Part shown: one piece after another, positions 24,213 to 35,483 of the stretch
Layout: every line of letters begins with the position of its first letter
How positions within the stretch are numbered: the first letter of the stretch is position 1
Source: Melanocharis versteri
Taxonomy: Eukaryota > Chordata > Aves > Passeriformes > Melanocharitidae
Direction of reading: 5' to 3'
DNA: 64,000 nt
Assembly: GCA_013397845.1 (NCBI GenBank)
Contig: VZTG01004423.1
Span: 735,742-799,741 of the forward strand
Position numbers and translations under genes: made by a program
The notes under the pieces: model-generated
What the model saw: only the letters and a program-made list of their open reading frames with translations
Databases searched by the model: none
Told to the model about the DNA's origin: nothing

Positions 24213-24415
24213 CATGCAAATATTAAGGCATCTAGAAAGTCAGTTAAAATATATTGTCGGAGACAGAACATCTATTTCCCAGCGGACTTCATATAACAAA
24301 GGCTACTTAGCAGGAGCTGCATTCTACCCATCAGTGAAATATCATCGACCCTTTGTACATCCTTTCAGTTTCAACCATAAGAGAATTAGTGATTGTAAGA
24401 GCTGCAATTGCTGGT

Positions 24416-24498
24416 CTATTTTTTTTTCTTCTTTCTTCAGTTTCTTTTCTCATACTGTCTTCTTTTCTTTTTTCTTTTTTCTTTTTTTTTTTTTTTTA
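24416..24498 (-). repeat. Oligopurine (A/G) tract in 3' UTR
   Basis: About 83 bases are almost entirely pyrimidine on the plus strand, hence A/G-rich in the mRNA, starting roughly 25 bases after the distal stop codon. It produces low-complexity Phe-rich open frames on the plus strand, which are artefacts. Confidence 0.85.
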
Positions 24499-24522
24499 AT
24501 TTTGCTTTTAATTTTGTTTCCC

Positions 24523-24652
24523 TCAGTTGCTTGTTTCTGCTTGAAGGAAAGGCTCTCCAATTATGTTCAAACCATAATTTGGGACATTTGTCGGCAGGAT
24601 CGGTGTCCTGTTTGATACTTGGAAAGGAACCAAGCTAGCCCAGGTACCAGGA
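24523..24652 (-). CDS. NFIB: NFIB terminal exon F, coding part (two overlapping C-terminal frames)
   Basis: The acceptor is a long pyrimidine tract ending CATTTCAACAG, with the exon starting at 24652. From a phase-0 upstream exon (B or D) it reads SWYLG and stops at TAG (24635-24637), the classic NFI C-terminus shared with NFIA. From exon E, which supplies two bases, it reads S-PGTWASLVPFQVSNRTP, then ILPTNVPNYGLNIIG and EPFLQAETSN, and stops at TGA (24523-24525). The first 18 coding bases are therefore used in two frames. The distal frame is well conserved in NFIB as I know it, so both frames are very likely real. The remainder of the exon is 3' UTR. Confidence 0.96.
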
Positions 24653-24991
24653 CTGTTGAAATGGGGAAAGAGACAAGGAGGGAGAAAAAGAGAGAGAAAA
24701 AAAGAACATAAATTAAACACGTATTCAATGAATTTGAATCAAGGTTCAGCTAATATTCAGTAATAATAGCACTACTTAAGATAAAACTGGAAAAAAATTT
24801 GTGAATGTAACTTGAAATTCTAATTCCCAGCTTTCTTTGAATGCATGAGTTGTTTGAAAGAAAAATAATTGTGTTGAACTCAGTAGCAAGTTGTATGACT
24901 CCTGAGTTACACTAAGTGGTCTGTTTGTTTATGACAACCCCCTAAAATGTCAGATGCAAATATATAGAGCAGACACAACTAAACCATACAA

Positions 24992-25011
24992 ATCACACTA
25001 TATAGTGTGAT
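24992..25011. repeat. Perfect 20-bp palindrome in intron E-F
   Basis: ATCACACTATATAGTGTGAT reads the same on both strands. It sits about 340 bases upstream of the terminal-exon acceptor in transcript terms, so it could form a hairpin in the pre-mRNA or be a dyad protein site. Confidence 0.9.
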
Positions 25012-25567
25012 GGATGTCATTCAAGAGCTAGTGAAATGTACCACAGGGTACAGGTGTTTTTTTTTCAAGAATACAGTCAGTATAAAGATTCAGTGGTTCA
25101 GAATCCTGTGAGATTTCCTCCACACTTACAACACAGCAATTTATCTTGTCACTATCCCAAGATGGGCCTCTGAGATGCACATATAAGAACAGAGGACTTT
25201 TTACGTTCAAAAAACCTGCTTTTTTAAAAAATTTCCCCTAAGAATGTCAGTCTAACACAGGATCCAACCATCTAAACGCTTGCAGCCGAGGGTAGCCGTG
25301 AGTCAAGGGTAACAGCAAGTACCTTATTTTTTTCAACAAGCTTCTGAGAAAGATAATATTTTCAAGGACAATTCAGTGAATTAGGAACTTAAATCATCAT
25401 TTCAAAAGCACTCTGTCACTAAGGAACTGAAGTCCCAATGGCATTCACAGGTTCACCAGGCACCAACCAGTCGTACTTGCAAGACGGACACTCATTCTCA
25501 GCTGCTGCTATTCAGTACCCAGCAGCCTGAGCAGCCCTTTCCTTTGATGTCGTTCTGGCAACCCAGA

Positions 25568-25608
25568 AGTCCAAACCAAACCATCCTAAGCTATATGATT
25601 CTATGATT
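25568..25608 (+). mobile_element. CR1 3'-end fragment
   Basis: A CCAAACCAAACCATCCTAAG-like stretch followed by TATGATTCTATGATTTT resembles the 3' tail of CR1 elements, with its characteristic ATTCTATG-type octamer repeats. Only some 40 bases are recognisable; the upstream limit is unclear. Confidence 0.55.
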
Positions 25609-28600
25609 TTGAAGGAAGCTCTGTCACATTTATTCAGAAGAAGACCAGCATCATTAAATCAGCATCATTGCCAAAGAGGTAATACCAACACTGGACACAG
25701 CATGAAACACATCCTTCCTCTGCATTTCATCGTATTGAGCTTTTCTGCGCACTAGTGTTTACCAAAAACATAACTGCTTACTTTGGGATTAGACTAACGA
25801 GCTTCCTGACAATACATCTGAAGACTAAGCCCTTTAACATGTGTATTGTGGAGGCAAAAGTTTTTTTCCCTCTATCTTTTGTTCCATTTCTGCACTGCTC
25901 TCTCCCTGGACAAGCAGATGCACTTTTGTGGCATCAGGTATAACGAGGAAAATTGACCCTTTTTATCTATTTCAAATGTTCATGACATAGCTACATTTCA
26001 TTTGGCAGACTTCTGTGATCATTTCAGTTGCTGAAAAGCGGTCAACTTATTTTTTTGAATTCCAGCAGACATGTTTCTCAGGTCTTTCATATCAAAAATA
26101 ATATGAACAGCTTCTGTCATTTACTTCTGTTTGAAACTACTTACCTCTCTAAACCTGCTAATTTACTATTTTAACTCCTAGTAATTAATTTCAGGTGCTA
26201 TGTTTTACACACAAAAAAAAGTGGAAATAGCTCCTGACCTGCTTGTCTCAATGATGGTCATATTCCCAAAGGAGAAGGACTAATCTTATTTCATGAAGAA
26301 AACACAATAAATATTCATATCTTAATGTTTTCAATGTCTGAAATACAAATACTATTCAACAAGGCTGTTGGGTTTGTTTTTTTTTTCTTCAATTGGGTAT
26401 ATTCTTGAAGGACAGCTAAAAATCTGAAGAGTTTTAACCTTTTCAGGAATTTTTTTAAAATTGCTGTTTTCAAAATGTAAGATCAGCTAATAGGTTTAAT
26501 TTTTTGTTGTTGTTTGAATTCTATGGACTATTACAAAAAAACCCACCTGCTATTGGAGGAAAATAAAAACTCTTTTGAAATTTAAAAATCACAGCTACAT
26601 CACAAATCTTGAAGCACTCACAAAGACTTAAACCTTGTTATGCATGAAAGATTTTTCCAAGATGATATAATGGAAAGAATATGTTCCAAAAAGAAAAGAA
26701 ATTCAGTACCAGAATTTAATTTAAGATGCTTAATTGTTTCAACTTATTCTTCGTCTTTCTTCAAAATTTGTTTTAAAATGCATTTTTTGTTCCTTCCTCT
26801 TTGGATTTCAGTGATGTTAAGAAATAAATTCTGAAATAACAGACACAAAGCAAATTGCCTCCAAGCACATGGATTTGTAAAAATAAGAACTATTAATAAA
26901 AAAATAAAGAGTCAATCAGATTAGTTTGCTTGGGATCTCTCTGAATATATGTTTTACAGTGTACAGTCATTTGCTGTCCTGTCACATAGGATGTACAGTG
27001 GTTAGTGACTTCAAAAAAATACAACACTAACCCAAAGAACATAAAATTTGCTTGAGGTCAACATTCTATTTAAAAAATTTCTCTGGCAAAGGCTAAACAC
27101 ACAGGCTCCAGGTTATCTTTCTGAAGATTTATGCTGCACTTCAATGATTGGATAAAAACAGTTCTGACTTTTTCCTTTGTTTTAAAGTTGTCAGCCTTCT
27201 AGTGACTACAGTGGGTGAAGGGAAAAAGTCAGTGCTGTCTAAAAGCAAATTCCTATTTGCAGCGGAATTTTTACCTGCTACTTCAAATACTAGGGAGATA
27301 TCTTGATTTCTATAGAAAGTGCTCAATAAAAGTAAGTTGTAGCAAGTTCCTAATATGACTGTTGTTGCCATATGACCTACCAGTGTAATATAGGTGTTTA
27401 TTTAAACCTTTCAAGCCTCTCAGCTTACATTATGACCATGACAAAAATGCTGACTGCAAGAAATTCATCAGTACTACTTTTGAATCCTGAGGGAGTAATA
27501 AATCACCCATGCTAACACTGTGTATATCTCACAGGAGTTCCAAAGTCCCTTGTACTGCTCGCGCCAAGCCTTCTGCCAGAGATGGTGGTGCAGGCAGCAG
27601 AGCACCTGTGGGACCAGGACAGCCACACATTGCCTGCCTGTAGGGCTGGAACAGCCACCACTTCCGCACCTCAGGAGGTGGCTGAAGTCCTGGTCTAAAT
27701 ACACACACTGGGCAGAGTCTGGCTGCTCTGGCAGCTGGGAAGAATGGCTCATTCCTTCTGTTTGCTGGCATTTCCTAAGCCATTATTTTCAAGGCTTGAT
27801 GAGTTCTGGCTGTAGTTTAGAAAATAACCTTGTCATACTACAGGTGGATGTAACTCTATCTTGGGCCACCCCAGTCCAGGTACCACCACCAGACGCTTAC
27901 TGCAAAGGAATAAAACTAAATGAAAGCTATTGAGGAGAACAGTCCCAGTTACAGCACAGAGCTCTGAGAACAGCTGTGACACAACTGTGGATAGCCAAAC
28001 ACACAACACAGGCTCTGCTAAGCTAGATGCGTGTGGCTGTCTATCCAACACTCCCATGACCTCCCTTTACATTTATGACAAATTTAGTTGGGCTTTCAGC
28101 TACCCTATGAGCCACACTCTGCTTTGTACTTCCCCAGCACTCCAGCATGAAGCCAAGCCAGACCAACTGCCCAGAAGTGCAAGGTTCCCCTCTTAGCCTT
28201 CTCCAGCATACTCAGAAAGGACCTCTCTGAGTACTGCGGAGCTCAGCTTCTGCCCTGGAAACCATCCACGGTTTTTCTGCAGAACATCCTAGCAGGAAGG
28301 ACAGTTATTTCTGGCTGCAATAGCAAACTCCGCCTGGGTGCCCACAAGAGCAGGAAATGGGGAAACACCTTTCCCCTCACCATACCATCCAGCAGTTTGT
28401 GTGAGTCCCAGCTAAAGTTCAGCCCTTGGTTTCACAAAACCAGAGGCAGTACTCTGCCTCTGTCCATTAAGTACCTCAACCAAGGAAGCCAAAATTCTTT
28501 CCATTGCCCAGGACACAGACAAGGTGATTATCCTTGCAGAAGTTAATAGGATGCCTCTCTGTCCACATGGATTCTTATTCAGATAAGAAATCTTTGTATG

Positions 28601-30395
28601 TATGAGTGGAATATAGCAGGTCTACCCCACACTCCAGCTTACTACTCCTGAGGATATCTGCTATCCGTCTGCTGACAGAAGTTATAATATAAATGCCTTT
28701 CCCTTGAAAACATGAAGTGAGACCTGAAAAAATGTCTCAAGGCTAAGTTTTGAAGAAAATTACATGAGAAGTACTATGAGATTCTGATGCGAGATTCGGA
28801 TCTGTCTTGGTTGCAGGACCACCTTACTGAAGCATTACACTTTTATGTAATTTCCCTACTGGTAGCAGTTTACTCTTCACCATAGCTAGACTATCAGATA
28901 TGTTATAGAGTCATCAGTTTCCTCTCTAGCCACAGGAACTATAATGTATTTATCTGTTCAAATGTAATAAAACAGCAAAGGAAAATTCTGCAAGCATCCT
29001 ACAGGGTTAAGATTCTCCATTACACTTTCCATTACAGTTTCCAGATGTTAATTCAATCAAGATTTCTGCCATGATTTCCTCTTAAAAATAATAATTGCTG
29101 TTTCAAGAACCTCTGATTAAAATATTACTGGAATGGACCACAAGTAGTGCTTACATTATATGTATATACAGTCCACTTTGGAGGTTATAATAACATAAAA
29201 AGTATAATAATGTTAAACAATTAACTAAATGCAATAAAAAATAAATCTAATCTGACCTGAGTAAATGTGGAGGTCTTTCAGATTCTTATTTTCTACCAGT
29301 TACTACCTTCTTTCTTTTACAGTTTCAGAAGTCTGTAAGAGTATTTTACCATTCAGAAAGTACATCTAATGCAGTATTTCCTTCTTGCAGCTTTACTATC
29401 ATGTACATGAACCCACTAGCTTACAGAAGGTAGAGCAGATCCCGCCAAGTCAGTCCTTGGACAGAAAAGGTAGAAATACCTTCAATGTTGATAGAAGTGC
29501 CAATAGTAAGCCACCAAGCAAGGCAAATCTATCTCTGTAGTAACTGCTTGCCCACACAAGGACAGGCACTTTTACCATTAAAAATTACTAGGATCATAAG
29601 AACTTTGGAAAGGAAATTTTGCTAACCACAATGCCCTGGCTAAATTCCCACTTCTGCATTTCTGCCAAAAGACTAACCATCCTTCCAAAATCTACCTAAT
29701 GGAGTGCTTCTGCTACCATTCTGAACTGGTATCCATAGGTAAACAGCTGCCAGATTTTACCTCCAAGTTGAGCACTTGTTTCAAGAAATGTATTAAGTGT
29801 ATCTTGGGTTGGTTTAGGATGACTTTTTCAGTTTAGCAGGCACATACTACCCATCTAGCAGATGGAGGAGTTAAAGACTACTGATTTATGCCCACGGGAG
29901 GGAAAAGGGAAATTTCCTATAAGAATACTATTTATTCTATTTCCTGCAGACTTCTTTTTGTGACAGTGTAACACAAAAAGGTACATAACAATCAGGAAGA
30001 GGCTACAGAGCCCATTACTAACAAAGAATACCCACAACAGAGGGAGGGCCCAGAGAAATGGTGCATGTCCATGCTGTGCTTTGGACCATTCATGTCTGAG
30101 AATTTGGCGAAGGAACAGGGCTAACAGAGGGTTTCAAACATGCACTTGCACAGAGGAGGCTATGACCGAGTCAAGCCAAACCATGGAGAACATGTGCATT
30201 GTTACCAGAGTCCACTGGGTTGCCTATGAAAAACTGACTCTCAACTTTACACACCTGCACTAGGTTTTTCTTTTCCCAAATATTACTATTTCCACTTCAA
30301 ACCATTAGAATTTTTTCCTTAACACTTTTAAAAAATATGTACGAGTTTATCAAATTAGCATGACTAAATAATAATGCAGAAAATCCTAACTCTAC

Positions 30396-30420
30396 CAAAC
30401 AAACAAACAAACAAACAAAA
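30396..30420. repeat. (AAAC)n simple repeat
   Basis: Six tandem CAAA units over about 25 bases in intron E-F. Confidence 0.9.
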
Positions 30421-33400
30421 CCGGACAAAGCAGTTCTGCTTGTTCAAAAGAAACAATTGGAGGTAAGACGATAAAGAAGTAGAAAGCTGGAGTAATCAAG
30501 GGGTTAAAGATACAGTTTACACTTGGGAATTCTCTATAATATGCTCCTCCTTCCCTAGCAGCTGCCAAAAATCATCTGACAGGAAACATAAGATTAAGTT
30601 TGTCCCACCTAAGTGAACAAAGAGATCTCAGAACAGGCAACCAGTTCACTGCAGAGCAAGAACTTTTCTAATCCTGCTGGAATCTGCAGTGCTGCTCAGA
30701 AATTATTACTGAAGTTGTTTTCTTTATTTCAACATCTTGCTTCTAGATCAACTCATTCATTTTGGTCACACTGCAGTTCTTGTTGCTTCTCTCATAAAGG
30801 TTAACTTAAAGCTCCAAACATAATCATGTGGAAAATGGACATTATTGATTCCTATGGTCCATTGTTCCCCCATTCTAAGTCCCTGAAGTTCAAGTTCAAT
30901 CTGGAATTACATCATGTCTGGTTTCTCCTGGTTACCAGACGGCTTGAGACGTGACCACAGCTACAGAAAAAACAAACAGCCTTCTTCACGCTTCGGCTCC
31001 CCTATCGATTCAAACATAAACTTTTTTTCTTTCTCTCAAGTATGCTTCAAGTATGGAGCATGGTTAATTTAGAGATTAAGTTCCAAATTAGATTATCTAA
31101 TGGCATCTTAATGGATTGCTGACCCATTTCCTGTGGGATGGCAGCATGCAAGTCTGGCTTGAATACAACTAATTTCTTAGGAAGTGTTCAGAAGACGTTT
31201 GCCTAGATGGAGGGGAAACAACATTCTGCACGTCTTTCTGCACTACAGAGTTGGGTAAAACTATTAGAATTAATAATTTAAATTGATAAAGATAAGAAAT
31301 CACTAGATTTTCTCTCTGTGAATATTTTTACAATCAGGATACTTCAGCCTTTTTCTTCTTAAATTGTAATGAAACGGTATTTTTATTCCAAACCATTGCT
31401 GGGGAGACGAGTGAGGGAGGGGCACAGGTCAGAGTATATGAACCACTGCTCTAACAGGTGTCTCTGCCAAAACGTGATTCCACAGACAGTCTGCTGCCTG
31501 TGTAACTTTAGCTATGTTTTCTCAATACCAAAAACATGCACAAGGTATTGTGCTACAAAAGCAATATGCACCCATTCTCAATTCCCCTCCAACTTCTTTC
31601 ACAAATCAGATTATCCCATTTGATTGCCTTATCAGCAATGTTATCATAAACACACAGTGGTGCTGCATGGTGGGGGGAGTAGGAGAGGGGAGGGGGAAAT
31701 GATGCTTGGAATGCTGAACACCCCTACAGCTACAGCTGAGAAAGAAATTCAGCACTCTGAGAACAGAGCTCCCCTCAGCATCTCCAGGAATGAGCCAGCT
31801 GTTGTACTATGCTGATGTGTCAAGATAACAGAATGAAAGCATGAAATTCTAGCCTAGTCCATTTGCATGGATACTGTAAAGGTAATGTTATACAGTTAAT
31901 GCATAAAGCTAACATAGAATGATTACTAAAAGAATTAATATAAATAAAAATACATTTTTCAATAGTGGAGTTGAAATGTACACTTTGGTAATGAAAGGTT
32001 GGTAACAGTCTGTGGAAGACTGCAAATACTCCACATGGTCTAGGAGAGACCCATCATGCCAGCTTTCATGAGTATTTATACTGGAAATACCATCAATGGT
32101 GTAATGAGTGGCTTAGATTTAGGATCAAGCTCATGCTATCAGTCTCACACACACACACCCCTCACTTTTTGTCACTCTCACTAATTCCTTAAGTGTACTT
32201 TTTGCATACACTCTTGCCCCCACATAGTGACTGAGACTGTATTTTCCTAAATGAGCCTTACAGATTTTCACAGCTTTCCCTCGCCTTCTGTCTCTAGGAA
32301 AACAGAACTGCAGTTGTAAAAAAAATAAGGATTTGGGGTTTTTTAGTGGTTTTGAGTATCTTTTTCTCATGTACACCAAAAAAATTACCTAAATGATCAT
32401 AAAAGTACTGGAGAACTTATTTCTATTGATGTGTTTAAATGGTGCTCAAAGTTCAGCAGACACAATAAAATACATTTACAAATAAATATAAAAAGTCACA
32501 TAAATACAGAATATGTACTATAAATGCTCTAAGTAAGCAATGAAAAAACCAAACCTATCCAAACAAAAACTGTAGATGGTTTGGGTATGAGCAGAAAAGT
32601 AAACATTGCTACTTCTAAATACCTTACCAAATAACTGCGGTGAGGTTTTCCCCATTTTATTTTGGGTGTTTCAGGATGCTCACAGAATGTTTAATAAAAG
32701 TATTTCCTTTAAAGATACTAGAATGTTGAATTCAACTATGCAGAATATTAATCTATTTTTTGTCATCACCAGTCCCTGCAAGTCTTCTGGTTTTGTAGAA
32801 AATGATGTGTCAGTGATCTAAAATTTTGTGGCTTGTTTGTCCTTTTTAGGTTTTTATTTTTCATATTCTCTTCTTTTCTGCATTGTTCAGCCTTTGCATA
32901 CAGACCACTACTCTCTTATACCTGAATCTTTAAATGTCAACAGAGACATAATTTTGTAAGGAAACAAAACAAAACAAAACAATTTTGAAATCTATGCGTT
33001 GTACCTACCATGAGGTAGTACAGGCAGCTATTAATAAGACAAAAAACACAGAAATTACAGAAAATTTTCACGATTCACTCTCCCCAAGTTTCCAAGGTGC
33101 GGGTCACCAACTACGCCTGATAACAATGCTTTCAATTTGACCATCTCTGGTACCTGATATCTGTAGAGATAGGGCAGCTAACACTGGGGGACTGCCAACT
33201 TTTTCACCTTCCTGTCAATGATATTTCTGAAAAATCAGTATACTTTACCACAAAAGCCTGATGTAAAAGGTAAGATTGAGCACAATCAAAACGAGCGCTG
33301 CAGGTCTAAGGAAATCACATAATCAAGCATTTATCAAACCATTTGGGGTTGCAGAAACTTGTCTGGACTGGGATATATTTCTTTACCATTGTGTGACAAT

Positions 33401-35394
33401 CACTTTTGCAATACCTTCTTGGTTTTTAATGTTTGTTTTAGTGTTAGAAAGGCTCACTGCTCCTTAGCCTGTGCAGGTATAATTTCTCTTCTTAGGTCCT
33501 CATCTCTGTGGGATTTGAAGAATGTCATATTTCAAAACCCAACACCTAAAAGCTATCTGCTTAGGCAGAATTGTTTGTTTCCTTGTCCTTCAAGGTTGCG
33601 CATAATCCAAGAGCAAGTGGCACAGCCTAGGCCTCTAATGAAATGCCCATGGCAGAATTTGTGCCCAAGCTCTTCTGGCAGTGTTTGTGTATGTTGGTAG
33701 GGCCACAGTGGCAGGCAGAATTCTGGGAATGATCTGCAAAGCAGTTTAGTCTATAACAGCAAATGGATCATGAAACAGGCTTTTATTCACTACCAAAGTT
33801 TTCTTGGTCACCACAAAAAAATGTTTTCCACCACTTTTCCTTTCTTTTCACACTTTTTGCCCAGGGTGTTGTATGATGGTACTGAAAAACTGAATTCAGC
33901 TAACATTAGGACAGTGCTTCAAACACTATAACTGACATTGCTTTAAAGGGAGCTCGAGCGACAACTGATTAAAACCGTGTAAGGATGTTCCCAGATAGGT
34001 TGTTGTGATGTAATTTTCTAATGCCTGTAAATGCCCTGAAAAATGCCACGTTGTAGTAAGGAATAAATCACCCCCTCTGTGCTATACAAGCTCAGTTTGG
34101 ATTCACTACTGGCAGTACATTGAAAACTCTGACAATTACTGCATGATGGGGATTTGTAATGTGAATCACAGCCCATGAGGAGATGAGGTGAATCCACTAG
34201 CTAATTTTCCATTGTACTATTTAACATATAACAAAAGAAATGACAAGACCCTATTTTGCCACCACAGTTCTTTCAGATTTAAAACATCGCTTCAGAAAAA
34301 TTGAAAAAAAACCAAAGCCACAAAAAAGTTAAACTTCAGATTTGTAAACAACACCAATTTTCAAATTCAGTAATTTCCCTTCCAAGTCAATTCTCAAAAA
34401 CCCCAAAACTTCTAGCAATCCATAATACCATCAGTACAATGCATCAAAAGGCATTTTAAACATAGTACATATAAAATAGACTCACACACATACTTACACT
34501 AACTATTCAGAAGTACATATATTTTCATGTGCACATAAATTTCAAAAAAATATTTAAAATTATTTCATGAGTGAGTGGCTAATACTTCACCTGATAGGCT
34601 CCCAAACTACAAACTTTACATGTACAACCCTCATTAAGTCTTGAGAGCTGCAGATAATCCTGTACATGAAAAAGGTGAAAATTGATGTATAAAAATTATG
34701 TTGATTTGTTTATATTCCTATCTAGATAAACACACACCTTCTGCTGTTACCATAATCCACTATACACCAAAAGATGCAAAAGCTAATAAATTATTAATAT
34801 ACCAAAGGTTAATGGAGTTTATTGTTTGGCGTATTTTGCAGGGGGTGGGGTAGCAGGGACGTACAAAAAGAAACTCTTTTATTGTAAATAATTGCTAATT
34901 ATTCTGTTATTTAGTTGAAAATTAAGATGGTTTATATCTTACCTTCAGGTATGTTAGTGACCTACACCAGCCCATTGGTAAGAAATGTCTCTATGAATAA
35001 TATAGTGATTCTTTGCTTGAAAACAACCACCACCTCAGCCATTTACTATTATACTCATCTATACCTCTAACAGTACTGCTTTCTTTCTGTTAACCACTAA
35101 GGTCCCAAAAATATGACTGCAAATGACATTTTAAAAGCCTAAGATCAGTATTTCCTTCAACTCACAAACCCTTTGCATGGCACAGCATAAAGTTATTTCA
35201 GGTGTTACATTAAGGGACCATCTAAAGTCAGCTTACATGAAAGATAACCTCAATGCGTATGCGAGAAATGTTACACACATATTTTGATCATAATTCTGTC
35301 ACATATACCTCTGGAGGCCCACTAAAACAGATGCTGTCGCTCTATGCAACTTTTTTTAGAGGTGGTGTAGGGGTGGAAATAATTAAAATGTTAC

Positions 35395-35483
35395 CTTTGC
35401 CAAGTAATTCCCAATGTATCCTCACTGGCACTGGGGTATAAATGCCTGCCGTTTTGATTCATGGTCCAGTCACAAATTCTCAG
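35395..35483 (-). CDS. NFIB: NFIB exon E (89 bp), frame-switching cassette exon
   Basis: This exon encodes LRICDWTMNQNGRHLYPS then ASEDTLGITWQ and two bases of a serine codon. The acceptor is AATTGACAG (35484-35486) and the donor is CAAAG|GTAACA (35394-35393). Its 89 bases leave two extra bases, so including it moves terminal exon F into a different frame, giving ...TWQ-SPGTWASL to the distal stop. Skipping it gives SWYLG and an immediate stop. It begins at phase 0 and so fits after either B or D. The acceptor has a weak pyrimidine tract compared with the other exons, in keeping with regulated inclusion (inference). The matching peptide occurs in the longest known NFIB isoform, as I recall it. 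Confidence 0.93.

Larger units (their letters stand above)
18070..24522 (-). other. NFIB: NFIB 3' UTR (about 6.5 kb)
   Basis: This is the untranslated remainder of terminal exon F, running from the distal TGA to a canonical poly(A) site. Its length fits the long 3' UTR known for NFIB. In mRNA sense it begins with ordinary sequence, then has an A/G-rich tract (24416-24498), a miR-21 seed match (24205-24212), A-rich stretches near 23158-23200 and 22770-22790, a G-run (22624-22639), a 20-base palindrome (20410-20429) and a miR-153 match next to the poly(A) signal. Several open frames of 60-130 codons inside it have no family resemblance and are chance. The 3' limit is inferred; further AATAAA copies downstream at 17134-17139 and 16685-16690 could extend it. 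Confidence 0.8.
24653..35394 (-). other. NFIB: NFIB intron E-F
   Basis: This intron of about 10.7 kb has no coding exon that I can recognise. It holds a perfect 20-base palindrome (24992-25011), a CR1 3'-end fragment (25568-25608), a relatively GC-rich stretch at about 27530-28450, an (AAAC)n run (30396-30420) and short A/T-rich tracts. The open frames up to 137 codons near 27.5-28.2 kb occur on both strands and resemble no known family. Confidence 0.85.

Noticed and set aside
24214..24638. Phe-rich open frames resembling membrane segments
   Set aside because: The hydrophobic run is the translated polypyrimidine tract on the strand opposite to the NFIB 3' UTR.
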